Shown in pieces: positions 43,377 through 51,259 of a DNA stretch of 64,000 nt. This DNA is from JAKVKY01 sp964293585 (GTDB taxonomy: Bacteria > Bacillota > Negativicutes > Acidaminococcales > Acidaminococcaceae), in NCBI GenBank assembly GCA_964293585.1, contig CAXYYS010000005.1, positions 7,259 through 71,258 on the forward strand, in the 5' to 3' direction. The notes under the pieces were generated by a model. That model was not told where the DNA came from and did not search any database. It saw only the letters and a program-made list of their open reading frames with translations. Made by a program: the position numbers and the translations under genes. How positions within the stretch are numbered: the stretch's first letter is position 1; each line of letters starts with the position of its first letter.

Positions 43377-44714
43377 ATGCGTTTATTCGGAACTGATGGC
43401 GTGCGCGGTGTGGCTAATACCGGTTTAACACCGGAGCTGGCCTTTAAGCTGGGCCGGGCGGCCGCCCAATATTTTGGCCGGGAGACCAAGACTCCTAAGA
43501 TTATCATCGGCCGTGACACCAGGCTGTCCGGTACTATGCTGGAAAGCGCCCTGGCGGCAGGTATCTGCAGTGCCGGCGGTAATGCTCATCTGCTGGGCGT
43601 GATTCCTACGCCGGCGATTTCTTATCTGACAGAGGTAGTGGGCGCCAATGCCGGTGTGGTTATTTCGGCATCCCATAACCCTTTTGAAGATAACGGCATT
43701 AAATTTTTCTCCAACTCCGGCCACAAACTGCCGGATGCCGTGGAAGATGAAATCGCGGACATCGTGGCTGCGCCTGTGGATTATGCTACGGCTCCCAGCG
43801 GTTCTTCCGTGGGACAGGTTATCCGGGATGACGGGATGGATATCCTGTATATCAAACATATCGTGTCCAGCGCTCCCTGTAAATTGAACGGGCTGAAGGT
43901 GGTCATGGATTGTGCCAACGGCGCTAACAGCCATATTGCGCCTGTTATTTTGCGTACCCTGGGCGCCGAAGTTATCCCTATTTTTGATGAACCTAACGGG
44001 ACGAATATTAATAACGGCTGCGGTTCCACCCATCTGGAAGCCCTGCGCATGAAAGTGGTGGAGTACGGCGCTAACGTGGGTCTGGCCAACGACGGCGATG
44101 CCGACAGGCTCCTGGCGGTGGACGAACGGGGTGAAACCCTGGACGGCGATCAGATTATGCTTATCTGTGCCCTGGAGTTGATGAAGCGCAAGAAGTTGAA
44201 AGATAATATGCTGGTCGTAACGGTCATGAGTAATATCGGCCTGCATAAAGCCTTTAAAGAACTGGGAGGCCGGACCGTGAAGACGGCGGTAGGCGACCGG
44301 TATGTGCTGGAGGAGATGCTCAAGCACGGTTACAATCTGGGCGGCGAACAATCCGGCCATATCATTTTCTCCGAGTTTGCCAAGACCGGCGACGGGATGC
44401 TGACGGCGGTGCAGCTTTTAGGCGCCATGATCAACAACAATAAACGTTTGTCAGAACTGGGACGGCTCATGAGACGCTATCCTCAGGTCCTGGTAAATGT
44501 CCGGGTTAAAGATAAGAGCGGCTGGGAACAGCATGAGGATATTAAGCAGGCTGTGGCTGCTGCCGCGGCCCAGCTGGGTGATAACGGCCAGATCCTGGTA
44601 CGGGCTTCCGGGACGGAGCCGCTGATCCGCATCATGGCGGAAGGACCCAATCAGATAGAGCTGGAGAACCTGGCCGGTACTATCGCAGATGTGGTCAGCA
44701 AGTCTCTGGCCTGA
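43377..44714 (+). CDS. glmM: Phosphoglucosamine mutase
   Basis: Converts glucosamine-6-phosphate to glucosamine-1-phosphate for UDP-GlcNAc and wall synthesis. The protein is 445 residues. The phosphoserine loop is VVISASHNPFEDNGIKFF (serine near residue 102), the metal loop is LANDGDADRLLAVD, the sugar loop is GGEQSGHIIF and the phosphate site is VRASGTEPLIRIMAEG. It precedes glmS, which makes its substrate. CdaA/CdaR upstream can modulate GlmM in other Firmicutes. Confidence 0.97.
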   Translation: MRLFGTDGVRGVANTGLTPELAFKLGRAAAQYFGRETKTPKIIIGRDTRLSGTMLESALAAGICSAGGNAHLLGVIPTPAISYLTEVVGANAGVVISASHNPFEDNGIKFFSNSGHKLPDAVEDEIADIVAAPVDYATAPSGSSVGQVIRDDGMDILYIKHIVSSAPCKLNGLKVVMDCANGANSHIAPVILRTLGAEVIPIFDEPNGTNINNGCGSTHLEALRMKVVEYGANVGLANDGDADRLLAVDERGETLDGDQIMLICALELMKRKKLKDNMLVVTVMSNIGLHKAFKELGGRTVKTAVGDRYVLEEMLKHGYNLGGEQSGHIIFSEFAKTGDGMLTAVQLLGAMINNNKRLSELGRLMRRYPQVLVNVRVKDKSGWEQHEDIKQAVAAAAAQLGDNGQILVRASGTEPLIRIMAEGPNQIELENLAGTIADVVSKSLA

Positions 44715-44742
44715 AGCATAATTGTTCACAAAACCGCCATAT

Positions 44743-44771
44743 TTGACGGTAGTTCCTAAATATAGTAAAAT
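44743..44771 (+). promoter_or_regulatory. Promoter of the glmS leader
   Basis: TTGACG (44743-44748) and TAAAAT (44766-44771) with a 17-bp spacer, giving a leader of about 245 bases before glmS. Confidence 0.8.
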
Positions 44772-44790
44772 AATATCGACCTTCTGTAAC

Positions 44791-44826
44791 GCCGCGTTGG
44801 TTACCAGACCTACGCGGCTTGCTTTT
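44791..44826 (+). terminator. Hairpin in the glmS leader, possible attenuator
   Basis: GCCGCGT (44791-44797) pairs with ACGCGGC (44812-44818), with an inner TGGT/ACCA stem, and TTGCTTTT follows. It lies between the promoter and the ribozyme, so it may be a weak terminator or just leader structure. Confidence 0.45.
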
Positions 44827-44857
44827 AGGAGGAAGCATGCATCGGGAAGAGGTCAAG

Positions 44858-44997
44858 AGCGCAAGTACCGCATCGCGGTAGACGAGGAGAAGGTTCATCG
44901 AATAGTCAGCGGATGCCTTCTGGCGGCCTGTACGCCATAAACTGCAACACAAATCCCTGCGGTAACGCAGGCACAGAAATTGCAGCGGCAGGATCTG
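44858..44997 (+). ncRNA. glmS ribozyme
   Basis: The conserved core is readable in order. The predicted cleavage site is A-GCGC (A44858/G44859). P1 is the stem TACCGC-ATC-GCGGTA. The invariant GACGAGGAGAAGG-TTCATCGAA block follows, then the matching CAGCGGATGCCTTC strand. P3 is TGGCG/CGCCA, and the last domain pairs TGCAA with TTGCA around the CCTGC-GGTAA-CGCAGG hairpin. Glucosamine-6-phosphate triggers self-cleavage and destroys the mRNA, a feedback loop on wall-sugar synthesis. glmS follows at 45024 with a clear SD. The 3' end is approximate. Confidence 0.92.
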
Positions 44998-45023
44998 GTA
45001 AATAAAATTAAGGAGGACACACT

Positions 45024-46853
45024 ATGTGTGGCATTGTTGGTTATATAGGAGATAAACAAGCAACTCCGTTTTTACTGGATGGCATGAGCAAATTGGAATA
45101 CCGCGGCTATGATTCCGCCGGTATCGCAGTGTATAACAAGGGTAAGATTACTATTGAAAAATGCGTGGGCCGCCTGGCGGACCTGCGGATTAAGATTAAA
45201 GGCCACGAACCGAAAGGTACCGCAGGTATCGGTCATACCCGGTGGGCTACCCACGGCCGTCCTTCGGACCGGAACGCGCATCCTCATGCTGATGCCAGCG
45301 GCCAGTTTGTGGTAGTGCATAACGGCATCATCGAAAATTATTTAAAGTTAAAAGAAGATTTAATTGCCAAAGGTCATAAGTTCCTGTCCGAGACGGATAC
45401 GGAAGTAGTGGCCCACCTGCTGGCGGACAAGTACGACGGTGACTTTGAAAGCACCGTCAAGAAAGTGCTGCGCATGATCGAAGGTTCTTATTCTTTCGTG
45501 TTCATGTGCGCCAAGGAACCGGATAAGCTGATCTGTACGAAAAAAGATAATCCGCTGATTATCGGTTTAGGTGAAGGGGAAAACTTTATCGCTTCCGATA
45601 TTCCGGCAATCATTGCCCATACCCGCCGTACTTATATCATGAGCGACGGCGAGATTGCCACCGTCACCAAGGATGGCGTCTGGGTGCAGAACATTGACGG
45701 TGTGCCCATCACCAAGAAAGTTTACGAAGTAACCTGGAATGCCGAAGCTGCTGAAAAAGGCGGTTTCCAGCATTTCATGCTCAAAGAGATTTACGAGCAG
45801 CCCAAGGCTATCCGCGATACCATGAGCGGCCGTGTCGGCAAAAAGGAAGGGGAAATTACTTTCCACGAGCTGAACTGGACCAAGGAAGAATTTGCGGATA
45901 TCCATAAGGTGTATATCGTAGCCTGTGGTACGGCTTACCATGCCGGCATCGTCGGCAAGTATTATCTGGAAAAATTTGCCCGGATCCCGGTAGAAGTAGA
46001 TATTGCCAGCGAGTTCCGTTATCGTGATCCCCTGGTTGACGCCCATACACTGATGATCGTTATCAGCCAGTCCGGCGAGACCAGCGACACCCTGGCGGCC
46101 CTGCGGGAAGCTAAGCGTTTAGGCGCCCGGACCCTGGCCGTAACCAACGTGGTAGGCTCTTCCATTTCCAGGGAGGCGGATCAGGTTATTTACACCTATG
46201 CCGGCCCGGAAATTGCCGTGGCTTCTACCAAAGCGTATACCACCCAGCTGATTGTGATGCTGATGTTAGCCATCCACGTGGGCAACCTGCGCGGGACTTT
46301 GGATAAAGCTCTGGCTAAGCAGCTGACCCAGGATCTGAAGAAGATTCCGGAGCAGGTGCACAGCATGCTGGAAAACGTGGAGCAGATTAAGGTCTTCGCT
46401 ACCCAGTACGGCAGCAGTGAAGATGCTTTCTTCCTGGGCCGCAGCCTGGATTATGCGGTAGCTCTGGAAGGCGCGTTAAAACTCAAGGAAATTTCATATA
46501 TTCATGCGGAAGCTTATGCGGCCGGCGAATTAAAACACGGTACCCTGGCCCTGATCGTGGAAGGCGTACCTGTCATCGTGCTGGCTACCCAGGCTGACGT
46601 TTATCCTAAGACCATCAGCAACCTGAAGGAAGTTAAAGCACGGGAAGCTATCGTCATTGCCATCGCCCAGGAAGGCGATCATAACATTGATAAGGTCGCG
46701 GACCATGTAATCTACATTCCCAAGACGGGCAAGTATCTGGCACCGCTCTTAGCGGTACTGCCGCTGCAGCTGTTAGCTTACTATGCGGCGCTGACCCGTG
46801 GCTGTGACGTGGATAAACCCAGGAACCTGGCCAAGTCTGTAACCGTAGAATAA
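45024..46853 (+). CDS. glmS: Glutamine-fructose-6-phosphate aminotransferase (isomerizing)
   Basis: Makes glucosamine-6-phosphate, the entry step to UDP-GlcNAc. The protein is 609 residues. The N-terminal glutaminase begins with the nucleophile at Cys2 (MCGIVGYIG), and TRWATHGRPS is present. Two SIS sugar-isomerase domains follow (VACGTAYHAGIVGKYY, ISQSGETSDTLAALREAK, then LGRSLDYAVALEGALKLKE). The end, KPRNLAKSVTVE, is the standard C-terminus. Regulated by the ribozyme upstream. Confidence 0.98.
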   Translation: MCGIVGYIGDKQATPFLLDGMSKLEYRGYDSAGIAVYNKGKITIEKCVGRLADLRIKIKGHEPKGTAGIGHTRWATHGRPSDRNAHPHADASGQFVVVHNGIIENYLKLKEDLIAKGHKFLSETDTEVVAHLLADKYDGDFESTVKKVLRMIEGSYSFVFMCAKEPDKLICTKKDNPLIIGLGEGENFIASDIPAIIAHTRRTYIMSDGEIATVTKDGVWVQNIDGVPITKKVYEVTWNAEAAEKGGFQHFMLKEIYEQPKAIRDTMSGRVGKKEGEITFHELNWTKEEFADIHKVYIVACGTAYHAGIVGKYYLEKFARIPVEVDIASEFRYRDPLVDAHTLMIVISQSGETSDTLAALREAKRLGARTLAVTNVVGSSISREADQVIYTYAGPEIAVASTKAYTTQLIVMLMLAIHVGNLRGTLDKALAKQLTQDLKKIPEQVHSMLENVEQIKVFATQYGSSEDAFFLGRSLDYAVALEGALKLKEISYIHAEAYAAGELKHGTLALIVEGVPVIVLATQADVYPKTISNLKEVKAREAIVIAIAQEGDHNIDKVADHVIYIPKTGKYLAPLLAVLPLQLLAYYAALTRGCDVDKPRNLAKSVTVE

Positions 46854-46889
46854 GCCGGAGAAGAGCTTCTGGATAAACGGTAAAAAATA

Positions 46890-46946
46890 ACACCCTGTGG
46901 GGCGGTTGCTGCTGTGAGCAGCGCCACGGACCGCAGGGTGTTTTTA
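46890..46946 (+). terminator. Terminator after glmS
   Basis: ACACCCTG (46890-46897) pairs with CAGGGTGT (46934-46941), with inner GCTGCT/AGCAGC pairing, followed by TTTTT. The next 95 bases up to the convergent antiporter gene hold nothing I recognise. Confidence 0.92.
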
Positions 46947-47041
46947 TGTGTTCAGGGTGTTCTAAAATCTTTGCTTAGCGGGAAACAGCTGCAAGCGGGA
47001 GAAGCAAGAAACTGTTGTGCCTCCCGGACGGGGAGAGCAGA

Positions 47042-48244
47042 TTACGCTTCACCGGCAGGGGTGTCAGGCTTTTCCCCGTAAAAGGCCAGCTTCATTAAGA
47101 GCGGCGTGATCACGGCTACGCCTACCACCATCAGGACGATGGCACTGAAAAATTTGGGTGGCAGCAGCTGCAGGCTCATGGCTTTATTGGCCGCAATGAG
47201 GGCTACCTCGCCCCGAAAGATTAAGCTGACGCCGGTCTGGAGGCAGGCTTTGGCCTTGTACCCGGACAGAGCGGCGCCCAATCCGGAACCAACGACTTTG
47301 CTGACTACCGCCGTAGCCAGTAAAGCCCCGGCAAAATGCAGCAGGTTGGCATCAATACCGGTCAGGCTCATCTTGATGCCGATGCTGGCAAAAAAGATGG
47401 GGGTAAAGAAAAATTTAGAGATAGGTTCGCAGGCCCGGAGCGCATGGTCTTCCTGCCCGCTCTGACGGACGATGACGCCGCCTGTAAAGGCCCCGATGAT
47501 GTCAGCCACGCCGAAGAAATGTTCGGCGCAGTACGCCATGAGCAGACAGATGGTTAAACCTACTGCCGGGAAAAGTTCCTCGTCGGTCTTTTCCCCGGTC
47601 CAGGAATCAAACCAGCGTAAGATCTTGGTACAGCTGGCATAAATCAGGGCGGCAAACAGGAAATATCCCAGCAGCTTCAGCACTACCATGTAAAAATGCA
47701 CGTTGGGATCAGCTGTGCCGGAGATGATAGCCAGGGAAGTCAGGCCGATGATATCGTCCATGAGGGCGGCGGCCAGTACCGTGTTGCCTACCAGGCTGTT
47801 CAGGTGGCCCAGTTCCCTCAGGGTAGCCACCGTGATGCTGACAGAAGTAGCCATCAGGATGATGCCCATAAAACAATTTTGCAGGAACACGTTACCGGGA
47901 ATGGCGAAATCCCCCCGGTTATAGATAAAGCTCAGGATAGTACCCATGATGAAGGGTACCAGGGCGCTGCAGACAGCTACCCTGACCCCGGCTTTGCCGA
48001 TAGCTCTTAGTTTATTTACATCCACTTCCAGACCGGCGGTGAACATGATGAAGATTACGCCTAACTCAGCCACCTGGACCGTAAAGGTCGTAGCCTGCAG
48101 CAGGTTCAGGACCGAAGGTCCGATGATGAGGCCGGCAATGAGGGCGCCTACCACCTGGGGCAGTCTTAAAAGCTGGGCCAGCATGGCAAAAATTTTCGCA
48201 GCTATCAGGATGATGGCAATATCCAGAAGAAAATGCAGTGACAT
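47042..48244 (-). CDS. Monovalent cation:proton antiporter (CPA2, Kef-type)
   Basis: A 400-residue integral membrane protein with about 12 helices, of the Na+/H+ or K+/H+ exchanger family (PF00999). The start is ATG 48244 with an AAAGGAT-type SD on the minus strand. Motifs include LLRLPQVVGALIAGLIIGPS at the N-terminus, LAAALMDDIIGLTSLAII (the paired aspartates of this family) and FFTPIFFASIGIKMSL near residue 275. No C-terminal TrkA-N domain follows, so it is membrane-only. Ion specificity cannot be told from sequence. It is transcribed alone; c-di-AMP genes nearby make potassium handling plausible but unproven. Confidence 0.88.
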   Translation of the reverse strand: MSLHFLLDIAIILIAAKIFAMLAQLLRLPQVVGALIAGLIIGPSVLNLLQATTFTVQVAELGVIFIMFTAGLEVDVNKLRAIGKAGVRVAVCSALVPFIMGTILSFIYNRGDFAIPGNVFLQNCFMGIILMATSVSITVATLRELGHLNSLVGNTVLAAALMDDIIGLTSLAIISGTADPNVHFYMVVLKLLGYFLFAALIYASCTKILRWFDSWTGEKTDEELFPAVGLTICLLMAYCAEHFFGVADIIGAFTGGVIVRQSGQEDHALRACEPISKFFFTPIFFASIGIKMSLTGIDANLLHFAGALLATAVVSKVVGSGLGAALSGYKAKACLQTGVSLIFRGEVALIAANKAMSLQLLPPKFFSAIVLMVVGVAVITPLLMKLAFYGEKPDTPAGEA

Positions 48245-48466
48245 TTCTATGCATCCTTTCTTTTATGTATGATAATAATAAATACTCAAATATTTTATCA
48301 CTCCGGGTACAGAAGAGCAAGTGCTAAAGGCCGTGTCAATTATCTTACCGGGGAATTTGACCGCTAATACCGGAAATATTCCAGAAAAGTTACACCCCGT
48401 TCGCTTTTAAAAACAGGCTATCAATGTTAAAATATACTATTATAGGTAAAGATGGAGGAGGCAAAG

Positions 48467-49222
48467 ATGAAACTTATCTCTTGGAACGTGAACGGGCTGC
48501 GGGCCTGTATGAATAAAGGCTTTTTAGATTTTTTTAAACAGGCGGATGCCGATATTTTCTGCGTACAGGAAACCAAGATGCAAAGGGAGCAGGCGGAATT
48601 TGTTTTTCCCGGCTACCATGAATATTGGAACAGCGCCGTGAAAAAAGGTTACTCCGGTACGGCGGTCTTTACGAAAACGGAGCCGCTGACAGTGACTTAC
48701 GGGATCGGCATCGAGGAGCACGACCAGGAGGGGCGGGTGATCACGGCCGAGTTCCCTGAATTTTACCTGGTAGACGTGTACACGCCTAATTCCCAGCGGG
48801 AATTGGAACGGGTGGCCTACCGGCAGGTGTGGGAAGATGCTTTCCGCGCTTATCTGCTGGGACTGGATGCTAAGAAGCCGGTGCTGGTGTGCGGCGATTT
48901 GAACGTGGCTCACAACGATATCGACTTAAAGAATTTTAAGAGCAACCGGGGCAACGCCGGTTTTACCGACGAGGAAAGAGCCAAGCTCACGGAACTGCTG
49001 GCCGCCGGTTTTACGGATAGCTTCCGGCATCTGTACCCGGATAAGGAAGGCGCGTACACCTGGTGGTCCTATATGTTTAAGGCCCGCCAGCATAACGCCG
49101 GGTGGAGGATTGACTACTGGCTGGTTTCTAACCGCTGGGCGGACAAGATTGAAAACAGCTTGATTTACAGCGATATTATGGGCAGCGATCACTGCCCGGT
49201 AGGTTTACTGTTAAAAAAGTAA
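48467..49222 (+). CDS. xth: Exodeoxyribonuclease III
   Basis: A 251-residue AP endonuclease / 3'-5' exonuclease for base-excision repair. Conserved motifs are WNVNGLRA, CVQETKMQ (metal-binding glutamate), VCGDLNVAHNDID and the C-terminal MGSDHCPV with the catalytic histidine. ATG at 48467 is chosen because GGAGGAGG lies just upstream; the ATG at 48452 precedes that site. It heads a run of DNA-repair genes, xth-uvrB-uvrA-uvrC, with gaps of 9-13 bases, suggesting one operon. No convincing LexA box was found in the upstream 200 bases. Confidence 0.95.
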   Translation: MKLISWNVNGLRACMNKGFLDFFKQADADIFCVQETKMQREQAEFVFPGYHEYWNSAVKKGYSGTAVFTKTEPLTVTYGIGIEEHDQEGRVITAEFPEFYLVDVYTPNSQRELERVAYRQVWEDAFRAYLLGLDAKKPVLVCGDLNVAHNDIDLKNFKSNRGNAGFTDEERAKLTELLAAGFTDSFRHLYPDKEGAYTWWSYMFKARQHNAGWRIDYWLVSNRWADKIENSLIYSDIMGSDHCPVGLLLKK

Positions 49223-49231
49223 GAGGCTAAC

Positions 49232-51247
49232 ATGGAATTTAAATTACAAGCACCTTTCCAGCCGGCGGGCGACCAGCCCCAGGCTATTGAAAAATTAGTG
49301 CAGGGCCTGAAACAGGGGATGCACAGCCAGGTACTCCTGGGCGCCACCGGTACGGGCAAGACCTATACCGTGGCCCAGGTTATCAACCAGGTGCGCAAAC
49401 CCACCCTGGTTATCGCTCACAATAAAACCCTGGCGGCACAGCTGGCAAGCGAACTAAAAGCATTTTTCCCGGAAAACTCGGTGGAATACTTTGTTTCCTA
49501 CTATGACTATTATCAGCCGGAGGCGTATATTCCCCAGACGGATACTTATATTGAGAAGGATGCCTCCATCAACGATGAGATTGATAAGCTGCGCCACAGT
49601 GCCACCAGTGCCCTGTTCGAACGCCGGGACGTGATCATCGTGGCCAGCGTCAGCTGCATTTACGGTTTGGGCGCCCCCCAGGAATATTACGACATGGTAC
49701 TGTCCCTCCGGGTAGGGCAGAAGGTGGAGCGCAACGCCATCTTGAAAAAGCTGGTGGAGATTCAGTACAACCGCAACGAGATTGATTTTAAGCGGGGTAC
49801 CTTCCGGGTGCGGGGCGATGTGATCGAGGTCATCCCCGCCGGTTATAATGAAAAGGCCATCCGCATCGAGATGTTTGACGATGAGGTGGACCAGCTCATG
49901 GAAGTGGATGTGCTCACCGGGGAAATTGTCAGCCACCGGACCCATGTGGCCATTTTCCCGGCCTCCCACTATGTGACCAGCCGGGAGAATCTGGAACGGG
50001 CCATGGAAAGCATCAAGGCCGAGCTGAAAGACCGGCTGCAGGTGCTTAATTCTCAGGGTAAACTTTTGGAAGCCCAGCGGCTGGCCCAAAGGACCAAGTA
50101 TGATCTGGAAATGATGGGAGAGATGGGCTACTGCAGCGGCATCGAAAACTATTCCCGCCATATGGACGGGCGTACCGCCGGACAGCCGCCTTTTACCCTG
50201 GTTAATTATTTCCCCAAAGATTTTTTGCTGGTGGTGGACGAGTCCCATGTGACCCTGCCCCAGCTCAGGGCCATGTACGCCGGAGACCGTTCCCGCAAGG
50301 AGATGCTGGTGGAATACGGTTTCCGCCTGCCCTCTGCCCTGGACAACCGGCCTTTGAACTTTGACGAGTTTAACAGCCAGATCCAGCAGGCTTTGTATAT
50401 CAGCGCCACGCCGGCGGAATACGAGTTGAATAAGGCCGACCAGGTGGTGGAACAGATTATCAGGCCCACAGGGCTGCTGGATCCCCGGATTGAGGTGCGG
50501 CCCATCAAGGGGCAGATTGATGATCTGTTAGGCGAGATCAAGAAGACCACCGCTGCCGGGGAACGGACTTTGGTTACCACGCTGACCAAGCGTATGGCGG
50601 AAGATTTGACCGAGTATTTAAAGCAGGACGGTATCCGGGTGCGCTACCTGCATTCCGATATCGTGACCATCGAACGGGCTCAGATTATTGACGCCCTGCG
50701 GCAGGGTGAGTTTGATGTGCTGGTAGGCATCAACCTGCTGCGGGAAGGTTTGGATTTGCCGGAAGTTTCCTGCATCGCCATTTTGGATGCGGACAAGGAA
50801 GGCTTCCTGCGCAGTGAGACCTCTATGGTACAGACCATCGGCCGGGCGGCCCGTAATGCCCACGGCCATGTGGTGATGTATGCGGACCGGATCACGGATT
50901 CCATGGCCCGGGCTATGGATGAGACCAACCGGCGCCGCCAGATTCAGGAAGCCTACAATAAGGAGCACGGCATCACGCCGCAGACGATTTATAAGGAACA
51001 GCGGCAGCTGATCAAGCTGACCAGGATTGAGGAAGACAGCGAGACGGCCAAGTTTGATGCCAAGGATTTGCGCAAGCGGTCCAGCAAGGAATTATCCAAA
51101 CTGGCCAAGCAGCTGGAACAGCAGATGGGTGCTGCTGCCAAGGAACTGGATTTTGAACGGGCGGCGGAACTGCGGGACCAACTCATCATCGTGAAGGGCA
51201 AGCTGGGCGAGAAGATGCTGCCCAAGGTAAAAAAGTTTAAATTTTAA
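49232..51247 (+). CDS. uvrB: Excinuclease ABC subunit B
   Basis: UvrB is the damage-verifying helicase of nucleotide excision repair. The protein is 671 residues. Walker A is LGATGTGKTYT, the beta-hairpin region follows (SYYDYYQPEAYIPQTDTYI), the DEAD-like motif is VVDESHVTLPQL, the late helicase motif is TIGRAARNAHG, and a UVR motif ends the protein (ELDFERAAELRDQ). Downstream uvrA is 12 bases away. Confidence 0.98.
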   Translation: MEFKLQAPFQPAGDQPQAIEKLVQGLKQGMHSQVLLGATGTGKTYTVAQVINQVRKPTLVIAHNKTLAAQLASELKAFFPENSVEYFVSYYDYYQPEAYIPQTDTYIEKDASINDEIDKLRHSATSALFERRDVIIVASVSCIYGLGAPQEYYDMVLSLRVGQKVERNAILKKLVEIQYNRNEIDFKRGTFRVRGDVIEVIPAGYNEKAIRIEMFDDEVDQLMEVDVLTGEIVSHRTHVAIFPASHYVTSRENLERAMESIKAELKDRLQVLNSQGKLLEAQRLAQRTKYDLEMMGEMGYCSGIENYSRHMDGRTAGQPPFTLVNYFPKDFLLVVDESHVTLPQLRAMYAGDRSRKEMLVEYGFRLPSALDNRPLNFDEFNSQIQQALYISATPAEYELNKADQVVEQIIRPTGLLDPRIEVRPIKGQIDDLLGEIKKTTAAGERTLVTTLTKRMAEDLTEYLKQDGIRVRYLHSDIVTIERAQIIDALRQGEFDVLVGINLLREGLDLPEVSCIAILDADKEGFLRSETSMVQTIGRAARNAHGHVVMYADRITDSMARAMDETNRRRQIQEAYNKEHGITPQTIYKEQRQLIKLTRIEEDSETAKFDAKDLRKRSSKELSKLAKQLEQQMGAAAKELDFERAAELRDQLIIVKGKLGEKMLPKVKKFKF

Positions 51248-51259
51248 GCAGGGGTTAAG

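Noticed and set aside
48245..48466. SOS/LexA box before xth-uvrB-uvrA-uvrC
   Set aside because: I found no convincing inverted repeat of the Firmicute LexA type; only an isolated GTTCGC is present.
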